A stretch of 42,209 nucleotides of DNA, from positions 1 through 42,209 of the forward strand of contig JAILHW010000127.1 in NCBI GenBank assembly GCA_024695605.1, in the 5' to 3' direction. Positions 42,187 through 42,209 of this stretch are shown here, piece after piece. Source of the DNA: Lachnospiraceae bacterium (GTDB lineage Bacteria; Bacillota; Clostridia; Lachnospirales; Lachnospiraceae). The position numbers were made by a program, and so were the translations under genes. How positions within the stretch are numbered: the stretch's first letter is position 1; each line of letters begins with the position of its first letter. The notes under the pieces were generated by a model, which was not told the origin of the DNA, searched no databases, and saw only the letters and a list, made by a program, of their open reading frames with translations.

Positions 42187-42198
42187 TGTTAATTTATG

Positions 42199-42209
42199 GA
42201 TTCGTAACC
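42199..42209. repeat. Possible left arm of a third structured element, cut by the window
   Basis: GATTCGTAACC at the right edge matches the left arm of element A (GATTCGCAACC) at 10 of 11 positions and shares GATTCG with element B. It lies just upstream of the GIY-YIG gene. Only 11 bp are visible, so this is a suggestion. Confidence 0.3.

Overview
The window is a 42.2 kb piece of a Clostridia chromosome, most probably from the family Lachnospiraceae. The evidence is the gene families and gene order: a four-gene hrcA-grpE-dnaK-dnaJ operon behind a perfect CIRCE operator, an ireB-ruvX-DUF1292-RNase J-YlbF-MltG-TrmR run, a DUF4250 gene, a Lys/Ala-rich DUF6465 gene, and sufCBDS order. All recognised genes but one are on the minus strand. 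The exception is a small HPr-like gene at 20141-20371. This bias fits a leading-strand arm of the chromosome. There is no prophage, IS transposase, CRISPR array, tRNA or rRNA. The unusual material lies in the intergenic DNA.

Region by region (genes are transcribed right to left). (1) 1-4843: sufC-sufB-sufD-sufS for Fe-S cluster assembly, with a good promoter; sufS reaches the left edge. (2) 5081-10445: sbp-cysT-cysW-cysA sulfate ABC importer, with a LacI-family regulator just upstream and two perfect cre-type palindromes beside the importer promoter. (3) 10446-10758: two tandem 102-bp structured repeats on a 120-bp period, then the gpmI terminator. (4) 10759-18490: a housekeeping series of ireB, ruvX, DUF1292, RNase J, YlbF, MltG-like, TrmR-like, ACT protein, DUF4250 and gpmI, preceded by an unrecognised 293-aa protein. 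(5) 18628-24828: tRNA/rRNA/protein modification genes mtaB, thiI with its cysteine desulfurase, rsmE and prmA, plus the lone Crh/HPr-like gene. (6) 24943-26907: a YdcF-type membrane protein and an aldo/keto reductase with ferredoxin domain. (7) 27101-32157: the heat-shock operon. (8) 32225-35941: DUF6465 protein, UppP, patatin-like phospholipase, aminotransferase. (9) 36010-42172: an SGNH/MBOAT O-acylation pair, a c-di-GMP phosphodiesterase and diguanylate cyclase pair, and a GIY-YIG protein.

How the genes fit together: sulfur runs through the left half. Sulfate import, SUF Fe-S assembly, a second desulfurase with ThiI for tRNA thiolation, and the Fe-S methylthiotransferase MtaB lie within 23 kb. 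The right half is cell envelope and signalling.

The most interesting signal is a family of structured intergenic elements. Copy A (4898-5079) and copy B (16656-16879) have different sequences but the same order of terminal inverted repeats, long hairpin, identical CTGCTTCGCAG hairpin and multibranched domain. At least one stem pair shows a compensatory base change. A third copy may start at the right edge (42199). The 120-bp tandem repeats at 10474-10695 are a second, unrelated structured family. The Crh-like HPr variant together with cre-type sites at the sulfate operon is a further lead.
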